From assembly GCF_000003815.2 (NCBI RefSeq), contig NC_049980.1, forward strand, positions 4,110,370 to 4,174,369: DNA of 64,000 nucleotides. The letters run 5' to 3'. Source of the stretch: Branchiostoma floridae. Lineage: Eukaryota > Chordata > Leptocardii > Amphioxiformes > Branchiostomatidae. Numbering within the stretch: the first letter of the stretch is position 1; the number at the start of each line of letters is the position of its first letter. The notes under the pieces are model-generated. The model did not search any database. It was not told the origin of the DNA and saw nothing but the letters and a program-made list of their open reading frames with translations. The position numbers and the translations under genes were made by a program. This document shows positions 22,161 to 33,040 of this stretch, piece by piece.

Positions 22161-23099
22161 CAGGAATTATAAAATAAAAACTGTCACTTTTACAGAATCC
22201 TTTTTGGTCCTTACATAATAGCCACTAAGTCTAAGACAGCAACAACGAACTGAGATCGAAGCTCAAGTCCTTCTGTTAGATCTACGTTAAGATAAAACCT
22301 TTTAAAAGATTTGCCAAATTTACTACAATATAATGGCCCACGTCTTTTAGTTTCCTTCGATGCGATCCCCGGTCAAACAGAAATATGTGAAAAGGAACAA
22401 AGAAAGACTTGCTTTGAGATCAAGTTGGTTTAAAAGAGATTTTCCCCAGACCAACTGTCCAAATCATGACATTATGGTGTGTGGATCACAGATTTGGCAG
22501 AAATCCCATAACTGGACAATCAAATGTCAATTTGAATCTCTGGAGCCCTCAAAGTGATGTACATAAGCCATGTCATACAGTTCTGAAACAAATCAATGTT
22601 TGGTTTTACAAATGTTATGTAGACTTTATTTTCTTACATAATATGCCATAAATCTACGACTACAACAACGAACTACGAACGCAGCTCAAGTACTAAGATC
22701 AGATGTAAGTTGAGATAAGACAACCTTTCAAAAGATTTACCAAATTTACCACAACGTCATGGCCTACGTCTTTGGGCTCCGTTCTGAGTGATCCTGGTCA
22801 AATGGCGACTTTTAAAAAGAAACAAAGAAAGACTAATTTTGACATCAGGATGTTTTTTTGGGGGCATTTGCCGGACTAACTGACCAGATTATGACATCAT
22901 AGTGTCAGGATCACGCATTTGTTAGAAATGATCCCGTAAGTGAACAACCAAATGTCAATTTGAATCTCTGGAGCCCTCAAAGAGATGTACATAACCTATG
23001 CCATACAATTCTGATACGAATCCATGTTTGGTTTTACAAAGGTTATATAATAACATTAAAAGATAAAGTTAGTCCCATAGCATTTTGAGGCAGCAGGGG

Positions 23100-23230
23100 C
23101 AGTTTGTTGTCCAACCTGTACATGTCCTGAAACTGACCAATATGGTCAGTCTAACCTGTTGATGTCCTGAAACTGACCTCCTTCTTTCTGACCAGCCTGA
23201 CCTGCAGATGTCCTCAAACTGACCTATTTG
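23100..23230 (+). repeat. ~42-bp palindromic minisatellite, block 3
   Basis: About three degenerate units inside the large satellite unit. Confidence 0.8.
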
Positions 23231-24584
23231 GAATCAGCAAAAATGTCACTTTTACAGAAGACTTTAATTTCTTACATAACATTCACTGAGTCTAAGACAG
23301 CAACAACGAACTAAGACCGAAGCTCAAGTACTAAGATCATCAGAAGTTAAGAAAAGACTACCTTTTAAAAGATTTACAAACATTATGGCATATGTCTTTG
23401 TATGCGTTTGAAGTGATCCTTTAATTGCCTGGTGAAATAGAAATGTGTGAGAAGAAACAAAGAAAGAGATGCTTTGAGATGAAGTTGGTTTTAGAGAGAT
23501 TTGCTGGACTGACTGTGCAAATCATGACATTTTGGTGTCGGGATCACATATTTGTAAAGAAATGATCCCGTAACTGAACAATCAAATGTCAATTTGAATC
23601 TCTGAAGCCCTCAAAGAGATGTACATAAGCAACGTCATACAGTTCGGACACGAATCAATGTTTGGTTTTACAAATGTTATGTAGACTTTATTTTCTTACA
23701 TAATATGCAATAAATCTAAGACTTCAACGAACTTTGAACGCAGTTCAAGTACTAAGATCAGATTTAAGTTGATATAAGACAGCCTTTCAAAGATTTACCA
23801 AATTTACCACAACATCATGGCCTACGTCTTTCGGTTCTGTTCTTGATGATCCTGGTCAAATGGCAACTTTTAAAAAGAAACAAAGAAAGACTAATTTTGA
23901 CATCAGGTTGTTTTGGGGGGGATTTGCCGGACTAACTGACCAGATTATGACATTATAGTATCAGGATCACATATTTATCAGAAATGATGCGCTAACTGGA
24001 CAACCAAATGTCAATTTGAATCTCTGGAGCCCTCAAAGAGATGTACATAAGCTATGTCATACAATTCTGACACGAATCAATGTTTGGTTTTACAAATGTT
24101 ATGTAGACTTTATTTTCTTACATAATATGCAATAAATCTAAGACTACAACGAACTTTGAACGCAGTTTAGGTAATAAGATCAGATTTAAGTTGAGATAAG
24201 ACAGCCTTTCAAAAGATTTACCAAATTTACCACAACATCATGGCCTACGTCTTTCTGTTCTGTTCTTGATCATTTGGGTCAAATGGCAACTTTAAAAAAG
24301 AAACAAAGAAAGACTAATTTTGACATCAGGTTGTTTTTAGGGGGATTTGCCGGACTAACTGACCAGATTATGACATTATAGTGTCGGGATCACATATTTA
24401 TCAGAAATGATGCCCTAACTGGACAACCAAATGTCAATTTGAATCTCTGGAGCCCTCAAAGAGATGTACATAAGCTATGTCATACAGTTCTGACACGAAT
24501 CAATGTTTGGTTTTACAAAGGTTATATAACATATTAAAAGATAAAGGTTGTCGAATAAAATTTTGAGGAAGTAAGTTGTTATCC

Positions 24585-24680
24585 ACTGACCACCTTATGG
24601 TCAGTCTAACCTGTACATGTCCTGAAATTGACCACCATGTGTTCAGGTTAACCTGCAGATGTGCTAAAACTGGCCTATCA
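24585..24680 (+). repeat. ~42-bp palindromic minisatellite, block 4
   Basis: Two units, ending in AACCTGCAGATGTGC. Confidence 0.8.
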
Positions 24681-25129
24681 GGAATCAGAAAAAATGTCTC
24701 TTTCATAAAATACTTTTTTTTCCTTACATAATATCCACTAAGTCTAAGACAACAACAACGGAGTAAGACCGAAGATCACGTCCTTCGATGAGATTTACAT
24801 TTAGATAATACCTTATAAAAGATTTTCCAAATTTGCTTCACGATCATAGCCTACGTCTGTCGGTTAGTTCTAAGTGACCCCTTTTCAAATAGAAATTTGT
24901 GAAGAGAAACAAAGAAAGACTGACCTTAAGAGCATTGCTTTTTAAGAGATTCGCGGACTGTCCAAATTATGGCATTATGGTGTCGGGATCACATAAGTGT
25001 CCTAAATCCCGTAACTGAATAATCAAATGTCAATTTGAATCTCTGAAGCCCTCAAAGAGATGTACACAAGCAATGTTATACAATCCTGACACGATTCAAT
25101 GTTGTTTTTGCCAAGGTTGTATAATACTA

Positions 25130-25310
25130 AAAGGTCATGTCGTTGTGTGTGCCGTAAGAGTCTGGGGCTTAGGACCTAGAGGTCACGAGTTCGATACCCA
25201 CCCTGCCCCCGACGTTGTGCCCTTGGGAAACTCTTCTCACTTCTCCCAGGTGTAATAATGGTTACCTGGCTTCGGTCGGGAGGGTAAAATACTTACCTTT
25301 TGGTCTGTTA
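25130..25310 (+). mobile_element. tRNA-derived SINE copy
   Basis: B-box-like GGTCACGAGTTCGATACCC, then GACGTTGTGCCCTTGGGAAA, CCAGGTGTAATAATGGTTACC and GTCGGGAGGGTAAAATACTTACC. The head upstream of the B box is degenerate. Similar copies at 43225 and 59795. Confidence 0.7.
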
Positions 25311-25385
25311 TTTTTGGCATTGTTAAAATAAGTTCTAAGATTTGAGTGCAGTGCCACATTGTCTTTGTCTGTCCTAAAGCAAATA

Positions 25386-25559
25386 CAGTAGAAGCCGGTT
25401 AATTGCACAACGGATTAACGCACACTTCCGTTAACTGCACAGAATCCCAAAATCCCAAACCGGTGCGGTCCAGCTAGATAACTTCGCATTATTGCACCAG
25501 TCGGATAATTGCACGAAATTCACTGGCAAATAGGCCGTGCAATTAAGCGGCTTCTACTG
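25386..25559. mobile_element. pogo/Tigger-type MITE, TA duplication
   Basis: Ends CAGTAGAAGCCGGTTAATTG and, inverted, CAATTAAGCGGCTTCTACTG, flanked by TA at 384-385 and 560-561 of the same kilobase. CAGT termini with TA duplication and GGTTAATT subterminal motifs are typical of pogo/Tigger-type elements. 174 bp, no coding capacity. Confidence 0.9.
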
Positions 25560-25561
25560 TA

Positions 25562-26689
25562 TCTAAGAAATATATTACTGTAAGAAACTTATCCCACACT
25601 ACAACTTCTGTATTAGTTAGATAAACGTTAAGTCATAGAACTGTTGTTATGTAGATGCCTTACTTTGTACCCCGTACAATTGTTGTGCAATAAACTATAT
25701 ATATATATATTAAAAGTTAAAGGTAGTTATAGATCGTATAAGGCAGTAGTGACAGTTATTCTCTGTGTCTAGGGCTCGCTTCTGGAAGGTAGAACCCATC
25801 CCTATCATTCTACAGCCTTTTACTTCTCCGAAGAAAAGTCAGGTACCCATTTCTTCACTTGGGTAGGGTAATGAAATTCGTGTTAAGTGCATTTTCCAAT
25901 TGCACAACATCTATAGCATAACAGGGGACTCCAACCTCCGTGTCCTGGAGCAAACACATCAATCGTTACATAAATACTATGCGAAACATATAACATCAAG
26001 ATATGACATAACATAGTTAAGTATAATATAGACATAACATAGTAGACATGGCATGCTATGTCCTTGTAAAACATAACATAAGACAGCAAGACATAACATA
26101 GTAATAATACACATGTAGTAATAATTAGATAGCATTAAAGTTATATAATGCTATCTAATACTATGTTATATTATACAATACCAAAGTCATAAAGTCTCAA
26201 AGTCTCATATACTATCTAATACTATTATATATACCTAACATATACTAAACATGGCACAACATTAGAGCTTGTTCGTAGTACAGAGCCTGTTTTTGTTGCA
26301 ATCCATTTTCAAACATCAGTCAAACCGTGACATTTTCATTTCTTCCTTTTCTGTACCTTGTATAATACTTTTGCTCCAGAAATCCTTCTTATAAGTAACC
26401 CGAGACTCTCCCACAAGGCATAGGTCAGTTTTAAGAACTCAGATGTTGAAGGAGTTGAGAAAAAAAAGAAAGATTGCTTTGGCAGGACCTTAGGATCACC
26501 TTAAAGGTACTCAATGACATTTTGATGACGTCCTTTCACGAGTCATGTCTTTACATAACAAGAGATCAAAAATCATTTGTATTTCATAACTTGAAACTTC
26601 ATCTGTGTTAGTAGAAGACATTCTGGAAAAGTTTAACTGTAATTTCTAACATGATAACTGAACCTTTCCAAATTTTTTACTTATAATTA
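25562..26689. other. AT-rich non-coding; ACATAACATAG low-complexity block
   Basis: Between about 25965 and 26270 the sequence is built from irregular ACATAACATAGTA and ATACTATCTAATAC words. Otherwise nothing recognised. Confidence 0.6.
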
Positions 26690-26900
26690 ACATAAATTTC
26701 ATGCCACATATGATCCACTGCTCACCGAGTCACGTGTACTATTTACATAACGTGACGTCACAGAAGCAGTGGATTGTTTATTCCTTGACAAAGACTGGTG
26801 CTGTTCAGTCAAAAATTTGGGTGAGTCCAATTTTCGTGTTGGAAATTACATTTCAACTTTTCAAAAACATTCAACTTTTCCAGACCATCTTTTTTTTTCT
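26690..26900 (+). pseudogene. Penelope-like element C-terminal relic
   Basis: The plus frame FHATYDPLLTESRV matches the DPLL end of the Penelope-like C-terminus seen at 12056-12331. It is followed by a CACGTG/TGACGTCAC segment and, near 26805-26825, by CAGTCAAAAATTTGGGTGAG. That last segment parallels the arm motif AAAATTTGGGTAAGTCC of the 12-kb copy. Stops and length show decay. Confidence 0.6.
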
Positions 26901-26924
26901 AAATCAGGTTCGTAGGGCCTGATG

Positions 26925-27345
26925 TTATCATCATGGTGATGAAGAGCGGCCCATAGCGATAACTGTAGCAGCATCTCTTCTCCCTAATTCAGAAATATCA
27001 AGCTTAAGCAAGCTTGACTTCACTGACTCAATAGGCGAAGCAGGGGTTACGAGGCTGCTCGGGAAATTCCCTACCCTATTTTGGCCGGAATGGTTTGATC
27101 CGCCACATCGCACCATCGCACATGTGGCGGGTTCTTTTACGTGCCCGGGGTGTGGCTCTCCCCAAACACGGGACCTCCATTTAACGTCCTATCCGACGGA
27201 CGACTCATTTTCACTTGAGTAAAGTGAGGAAAGTCGTGTAAAGTGCCTTTCCCAAGGGCACAAGACCGGCAACACGGCAGGCGGATTCGAACCGGCGACC
27301 TCTCGGTCACGGGCCGAATACACTACCACTGTGCTACGCGGCCCC
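26925..27345 (-). mobile_element. Full-length tRNA-derived SINE
   Basis: Read on the minus strand from 27345: a tRNA-like head with A box TAGCACAGTGG and B box GGTTCGAATCC (27283-27293). Then GTCTTGTGCCCTTGGGAAAG, CTCACTTTACTCAAGTGAAA, GGATAGGACGTTAAATGG, CGTAAAAGAACCCGCC and AACCCCTGCTTCGCCTATTG, and a short ATGATGATAAC tail. The 3' segment recurs at 49862-49920. The anticodon arm is not that of a functional tRNA. This is the best-preserved SINE in the window. Confidence 0.85.
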
Positions 27346-28560
27346 TCTATTGATATTCACTGGTCGTTTTTTTTTACAAAAGTTGAATTACACAACGATA
27401 TTCAGTTGTTAACATACGACGTCACTGCACATATCCAAAGTACAGAGAGGCTTTGATCTTCAGTTGTTGTTTTCCGACCGCACGGTGTAAGTTTCCTCCC
27501 GAGACTTAGCGGAGTTTGCCGAGTATTAAACTCGGATCAGTCCCTTGCGCATGTTATCCTCAGTAACCATAGTACATTACTGTTATGTCACACATTGTAA
27601 AGCCTACAGCTGGTTTCTAGTTACAGATATGTCACATTTGATACCTTACGAAACTACGCAATCAGTTACGAAACAACAAACAAGTCACAGTGTTGTCTCT
27701 CTTAAGGCGCTGGAAAAAATTAAAAAAATGTGTGTTTCTGGTTTTCCGACCGACCCAAGCAAAATATAATTTAGTCTAGCCTTTTTTGTCTCACCCGCTG
27801 GCAAAGCACTGCAAAAGCAAATATTATTTTCGATATGAAATTTAAAAAAACGAAATTCAAAATAATCATTCTGTATTCTCCTTTAAGAAGTTGATGTAAG
27901 AATAGTTTTGTAAACTTGGTCAGTTTATCAATACACCGGTGATTGTACAATGTACATATATATGTATGTATATATATCAGATCTGTATTCATTACAATAT
28001 AATTTTGACAATACCCGTGCTTTAATAGAGCGTTTCAGTTTTATATGCGCTAAACTGTATCTGTTGCATCGACCAAAATGTAAGAACCAGAAAAATAGTA
28101 TTATCATTACCTTAGGGCGCTTCAGTCTTTTATTGCTAAACTGTACTTGTTGCATCACTTCGGCCTAAATGCAACAAAAAGACAAAGAAAAATAGTAGAA
28201 TCCTTACCTACCGATCCTAATGTTTTAAGAACCGTAAACGGAATATTTTCTTCGTCAGGCCTAATCCTCACTCCCGCATGCACATCTGCTGTTGACGCTG
28301 ATGGACTTCGACGGGTGAAATTTGAACTTGGTGAGCATCTGTGTGAACCGAACCCGTTAAATTAGCGGATTAGTATATAGCGAGAAAACAGCAGGCTCCG
28401 ACAGTTAAAAGTAGAGTCATTGTACCATCGAGACAAAGTTGATGGATCGAATACGTTTGTTCTGATTTGAGCTGAATTTTACATCTGAACTCATTTTTTG
28501 TAAGCTTGTACATTGACAAAACTTTAACACGGGACTCATAAGTACTCATGTGGATCTACC
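27346..28560. other. No supported gene
   Basis: AT-rich. Near 28020-28165 two related segments (GAGCGTTTCAGTTTTATATG and GGGCGCTTCAGTCTTTTATT, each followed by GCTAAACTGTA.xTGTTGCATC) show a local ~115-bp tandem duplication. Nothing else recognised. Confidence 0.45.
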
Positions 28561-28564
28561 CTAA

Positions 28565-28884
28565 TGGTGCGGTCTCACAAGAATGTACTTTGCGTATGCA
28601 TGCTAAGTCCCAGTTGTACCGTTGCCCGTCAGGGATGTTCCGGTGGACTGGCGAACACCGCAGGGGTAACTCTCGGAGTGCTCCCGATTAGCATACGGTG
28701 TCTATTTGTTACCGGGTCTCGGACTCATTTTAGGTCCGACTTAGTATCGACCCGGGGCTCGACCGAAATAAGAATACCCCGAGAGCCACAACGCGTATGA
28801 GGTGCGTATTGCGCGAACGAACCTCGTAGAATTGTCCATATGGGCCCCATACGGACATGATATGCACGCTCGTGTGACTTCAGC
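28565..28884. mobile_element. Putative MITE, diverged relative of the GGTCACAC family
   Basis: The left end GGTGCGGTCTCACAAGAATG and the inverted right end (minus strand GGCTGAAGTCACACGAGCGT) both enclose GTATGxGGTxCGTA words. These resemble the elements at 48311 and 48622. Divergent, so low confidence. Confidence 0.4.
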
Positions 28885-29450
28885 CTTCGATAAAGTCTGT
28901 GATCAAAGAAGTCGTCTTTTTTTTCGGTTCAACAACCGAGCTGCACAAAGATGGGTAAAAAAAATCCTTTCTCACAAGCTTTACGTAAGCCCAAAAAAGT
29001 TCAATGCGGAACTCATGCGGCGATTGACGCCCGAGTGTGACACCCCCTAAGTTTCCTGTCTTCCAACTCTCTCACTGTCTGGCGATTTTGGCTCCCAGGG
29101 GATGCCGTCAGAAGGTATTTATGGCTTTCAGTAGTTAAACGAGCTGCAAGAGACCTCCCTATCTGGCTAGCGGCTCGTTATAGGGAAGAACTCAGGAGGT
29201 GACATTCATACACCAATTAGGGACGTGCTCAATTATCGAGAACGACTTCGCTGATTGTACCCTGGAGTATTCTTCTATGTCGCCTTCGTAAGGTCAACTG
29301 TCACAAAAGATTCGTTCAGTTCCTCGAGTTCCGAAAAGTGTCTCAATTCTATTTTTAGTTTTCGAGTTAAGTTTTGCACTGTTGAAACTTCATGTTACTG
29401 TACAAACTAAATTCAAATTTAGTTAACGTTGGGAAGAGGGTTAGCTAGAT
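28885..29450. other. No supported gene
   Basis: A T-rich run near 28916-28926 and otherwise unremarkable sequence. Confidence 0.4.
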
Positions 29451-29452
29451 TT

Positions 29453-29645
29453 TTGTGTGTTTGTGTGTCTCTCTGTTTGTGTCTGTGTACGTCTGTATGT
29501 GTGTGTGTGTGCATGTTTGTGTGTCTATGTGTGTGTCTGTTTTTGTGTGTGTGCCTATGTTCTGTGTTTGTCTGTGCCTGTGTGCCTGTTTCTGAGAGAG
29601 AGAGGGAGAGAGAGAGACAGAGAGACAGAGAGAGAGAGAGAGAGA
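29453..29645 (+). repeat. (GT)n followed by (GA)n
   Basis: A GT-rich tract to about 29590 that switches to a GA tract to 29645. It creates spurious Cys/Val-rich and His/Thr-rich ORFs. Confidence 0.97.
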
Positions 29646-30197
29646 TGGCATTCAAGTTGACATTGTCGTTGAATCGCCTAGAACATAAGCGATTAACAAC
29701 GCACTGCACGTTTTCAAATAGTAATTGGCTCACCCTACCTTTTCGAAAAAAAAATGCTACATGATTTATAGCAGGTACATAGTTTTTAAACACTTTAGGT
29801 GAACTAAAAAAGATTGTAACCTTGTTCGATGTTATCCGAAAGAACACAGCTCTCAGGTCATAACTCATAAGTTGCCACAACGCCTCCAAAACCGATCCCA
29901 GGATCAGTTTTTGAAATCTGGTGATAACGTTTCCCTTTTGGTTGTAAGTAGCCATTGATACATTCCATCTATTCCCGCCAGAGAGGCGACATTGAGACAA
30001 ATGCTGGAGGTTCAATAACACCTAGAAGAGAAATCAGAGTTTGATCCGGTCCAAAGTCCCCAAAGTCTACAATTACCCTAGCCAAGCCTCCTTGGTGTGT
30101 GAGAACGTCTGAAAACAGAGATAACACTGTTATGTAAGGGTGTTGTCAAGCCCAAACCTCTCCGATTGTAAGGAATGTAACGCACCTTTGACAGCTA

Positions 30198-31610
30198 ACA
30201 GAATATTTATCAACAGGAGCTACCGAGCCAGGATTATTCGTAAGAACTTTTTGAAGAAAGGCAAGGTCAAAGACTTACAAACCAGATTCCAAGAACAGAT
30301 TGCAGGGAAGGTAAGTTAGACGTACACGGCACACAGTGAAATATTTATCACTAGAGTCTGCCGCGCTAGGATTATTCGTAAGAACTTTGTGAAGAAAACC
30401 AAGGTCAAAGACTTCAAACCAGAGATTTGAAGACCGATTGCAGGGAAGGTAGGTTAAACAAAGACAGCACATACAGGAATATCTATTGATTGGAGCTTCC
30501 GCGCCAGGAGTATTCGTAAGGAGTTTGTGAAGAAAACCAAAGTCAAAGACTTACAAATAAGAGTTTTTTAAAGACCTTACTTACTTAGACTTAGGGGCTC
30601 CCGTGTCGTCCGACACATGAGGTAGTCAGGTTGGCCCAGCAAGCTCTGTAGACAGCTATCCTCTTTACATCTCTCCAGTTGATGTTAGCTGTTCGGAGGT
30701 CTCTCTCGATGGTCTGTCTGTAATTCATCTTAGGGCGACTTCTACGTCTCTTTCCCCGTGTTGCCAAGTGCATAACTTGGAATATATATACTAGTATGCC
30801 AGTCTGTCTGGTGGAAGTCTCATGACATGGCCCAAACAGCTCAAACGCCGCTTTCGAATGTTCACAGACACTGTTTTTTGGCTGGTCCTATCTCTTACTT
30901 CAGTGTTGGGTATGAAGTCATCCCATCTGATGCCTAGTATCTTCCTTTTGAAGACCGATTGCAAGGAAAATAGGTTAAACGTACACCTCACACAATGGAA
31001 TATTTATCAACGGGGTCTGCCGCCCTAGGATTATTTGGACTTTGTGAAGAAAGTCAAGGTTAAAGACTTACAAACCAGATTCCAAGAACAGATTGCAGGG
31101 AAGTTGAGTTAAACGTACACGGCACACAGTGGAATATTTATCACTAGATTCTGCCGCGCTAGGATTATTCGTAAGAACTTTGTGAAGAAACCCAAGGTTA
31201 AAGACTTACAAACCAGAGATTTGAAGACCGATGGTGTGGAAGGTAGGTTACACGAAGACAGCACATAGAGGGATATTTATCAACAGGAGCTGCCGCACCA
31301 TGATTATTTGTAAGGACTTTGTGAAGAAAACCAAGGCCAAAGACTTACAAACTAGATTCCAAGAACAGATTACAGGGAAGGTAAGTTAAACGAAGACAGC
31401 TCATAGAGGGATATCTATCAGCAGTGGCTACAGGATTATTTGTAAGGACTTTGTGAAGAAAATCAAGGTCAAAGACTTACAAACCAGAGTACGATTGCAG
31501 GGAAGGTAGGTTAAACGAAGACAGCACATACAGGAATATCTATCAAGAGGAGTCACCGCGCCAGCAGTATTATTCGGAAGAACTTTTTGAAGAAAGTCAA
31601 GACCAAAGTG
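30198..31610 (+). repeat. ~135-bp tandem array with exon-like units
   Basis: About eight units, landmark GATTATTxGTAAGxACTTTxTGAAGAAA, near 30240, 30378, 30517, 31037, 31171, 31310, 31442 and 31576 (spacing 132-139 outside the insertion). Better units are open from AATATTTATCA to GGGAAG and then read GTAAGT. Unit 1 translates as IFINRSYRARIIRKNF then KVKDLQTRFQEQIAGK, directly before the donor-like GTAAGT. Units 2 and 3 carry stops. The array is split by a LINE fragment at 30578-30948. I do not recognise the encoded peptide. Confidence 0.85.
30578..30948 (-). pseudogene. LINE ORF2 C-terminal tail inserted in the array
   Basis: The minus-strand frames carry KILGIRWDDFIPNTEVRDRT, RRLSCLGHVMRLPPDRLAY, and (one frame change later) HLATRGKRRRSRPKMNYRQT and RDVKRIAVYRACWANLTT. 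LGHV-R-PxDR followed by GKRxRxRPxxxxR is the well-known post-RT tail of several LINE clades. The 3' end carries a CTAAGTAAGTAAG-type microsatellite. Diverged flanks TTTTTAAAGACC (left) and CTTTTGAAGACC (right) look like a target duplication within the satellite unit. Confidence 0.8.
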
Positions 31611-31817
31611 TGACGCTTTAGAGTTTCATGACCCCATGCCTTCGCCAAATGATTTCGACCTTCACGACTGATGTATTTTTTGTGCTCTCAATACATGTAA
31701 TTATATATGCAAATAAGTTCCTTACTTAAAACTGTTTTATTCTAGTGTTTGTAAAAGAATGAGCAATCTACTGCTTCTGTGACGTCACGTTGTTCAGATA
31801 CAACACGTGATTAGGTG
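31611..31817. other. No supported gene
   Basis: AT-rich stretch. GTGACGTCAC near 31780 belongs with the adjacent Penelope relic. Confidence 0.5.
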
Positions 31818-31985
31818 ATCAGTGGATCATAAGTTGCAGGAAGTCTGAGGGATAGTTGTAAAGTCCTGATGTAGATGTCTTCTTTTATTACTCTTGCAAG
31901 AATTTCTGATTCTGTGCCCAAGCTTAAGATTCTTACTGTGTCCAGTGAGGTGGAGTGTCCAGTACACAATGTATGTGCTGCGAAA
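31818..31985 (-). pseudogene. Penelope-like GIY-YIG endonuclease C-terminus
   Basis: Open minus-strand frame: AAHTLCTGHSTSLDTVRIL, then ILARVIKEDIYIRT, then LPATYDPLIT before a stop. The H/C-rich start, ARVIKE-xxYIR and YDPL spacing match the Penelope-like C-terminus and share the pattern of 12056-12331. The linker between YIR and DPL lacks the LNRD-GR segment, so it is diverged or partly deleted. Confidence 0.7.
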
Positions 31986-32189
31986 ATTCCAAGTTGAAGA
32001 GTTGAATGGCAACGAAATCTTGTACTTTTTTACGGTAGCGTATATTCAACTGAGTGAAATGGGTGTGATAAGTAAGCACTTGCATACAAGTTTATCTGAT
32101 TTGGTAAGTTACAAAATGATAAAACTAAACTGTTCTCCAACTAGAAGAAAATCCAATCACACCAGGGCACACCAACCTTTTCTTTGAAC

Positions 32190-32345
32190 TTTGAACTTGA
32201 ACTTCTCTGAACGTGAGAAGAGGGACCCGATACCGACTTTCGGCGAACTTTGATCCACTGCTGACGTCACATGACGTCAAAAAATCACGTGTCTGCAGCA
32301 CTCGGGATTCACTTGGGTCGGATAAGTAAAGAAAAAGACCTAGCA
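32190..32345 (+). pseudogene. Penelope-like C-terminal relic
   Basis: Plus frame RGTRYRLSANFDPLL followed by TSHDVKKSRVC, the GR-xx-LS and DPLL end of the same domain, in opposite orientation to the 31818-31985 copy about 200 bp away. Only the last ~45 codons remain. Confidence 0.65.
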
Positions 32346-32699
32346 AGTCGGTCGAAAATCCCAGTGAGTGAAATTTCTTGAGCTAAAGAAGAATAGTTTA
32401 TTTTTTGTCCTTCGGTAAGAATTCTGTTCGTTTGAAGAGAGAGATAGTCATGGTTGCACATTTCTAATGAACCGTGGCCGATCGAATCACTGTAAAGGGA
32501 ACCACAAAGAGATAACTTATCGTCCTCAGAGAGCGCGGGGCGAGGGATCAGTGACCCTGGCGGTTTTCTTATCAACTCCCGGAGTACCTGTATATATGTT
32601 TTCCTCGCAGCAGGAGCAAGCGACCTTGGCTGTATCTCACCGCAAGTCTTGAATTTTTCACAGATAAGAGGCCTATGGGTGATCAATAAGTTCTGGACC

Positions 32700-33040
32700 T
32701 CAGCCAAAAATAATGCGCAGAGCTCGAATTCGTTTGGCTACCGATCTTGTGTCCTTGGGAAATAATCTCCAGGCAAATTTATCAGTGGCATAAGATAATA
32801 TCAAAGCTGGCTAAGGAGTACAGCTGGCCAAGAGGAGGTCAACTGCCACTCCGGTAGCCAAACACACTCCTAGGTCGGCTTAACTCCTCTGGCAGCCTGG
32901 CAGCTTTTTATGCTATCTTATGCTACCTTAGGATCTGCTTGGAGATTACTTTAGAAAGGCACTTTACACGAATTTCCTCACTTCTATTCAGATAGGAATG
33001 AGCATCATTTGTACATAGTCTGTTAAAGTAAGTTTATAAC
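32700..33040 (+). mobile_element. SINE fragment split by a foldback element
   Basis: The left part ends GATCTTGTGTCCTTGGGAAA. The right part resumes at 32949 as CTTTAGAAAGGCACTTTACA and CGAATTTCCTCACTT. Joined, they give the GTGCCCTTGGGAAAGGCACT body motif of the 26925 SINE. Confidence 0.7.
32763..32948. mobile_element. Foldback MITE, 9-bp TSD (Mutator-like), copy 1
   Basis: Begins TAATCTCCAGGCAAAT and ends with the inverse GATCTGCTTGGAGATTA. The arms extend inward (GGCATAAGATAATATCAAAG against TATGCTATCTTATGC). Flanks CTTGGGAAA and CTTTAGAAA match at 7 of 9 bases. The younger copy at 51805 has an exact 9-bp duplication. Confidence 0.8.

Larger units (their letters stand above)
20625..25110 (+). 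repeat. Composite satellite array
   Basis: Two-level tandem structure. The larger unit contains, in order, TTTTCTTACATAATA, CTAAGATCAGA, ACCTTTxAAAAGATTT, AACAAAGAAAGACT, CATTATGGTGT, CAAATGTCAATTTGAATCTC, GCCCTCAAAGAGATGTACAT and AATCAATGTTTGGTTTTACAAA. The CAAATGTCAATTTGAATCTC block occurs near 21270 (diverged), 21627, 22522, 22952, 23583, 24008, 24433 and 25026. The spacing is about 425 bp where units are simple and larger where the ~42-bp minisatellite is inserted. No coding capacity. Confidence 0.95.

Noticed and set aside
20625-25110. CRISPR-like array
   Set aside because: Spacers are themselves repeated, unit lengths vary, and the context is eukaryotic; it is a satellite/minisatellite.
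27272-27345. Second tRNA gene candidate on the minus strand
   Set aside because: A and B boxes are present but it continues into a SINE body and lacks a clean cloverleaf and terminator; counted as a SINE head.
29419-30021. 200-codon minus ORF rich in His/Thr and Ser/Leu
   Set aside because: Most of it is translated (GT)n/(GA)n microsatellite; the rest has no domain.
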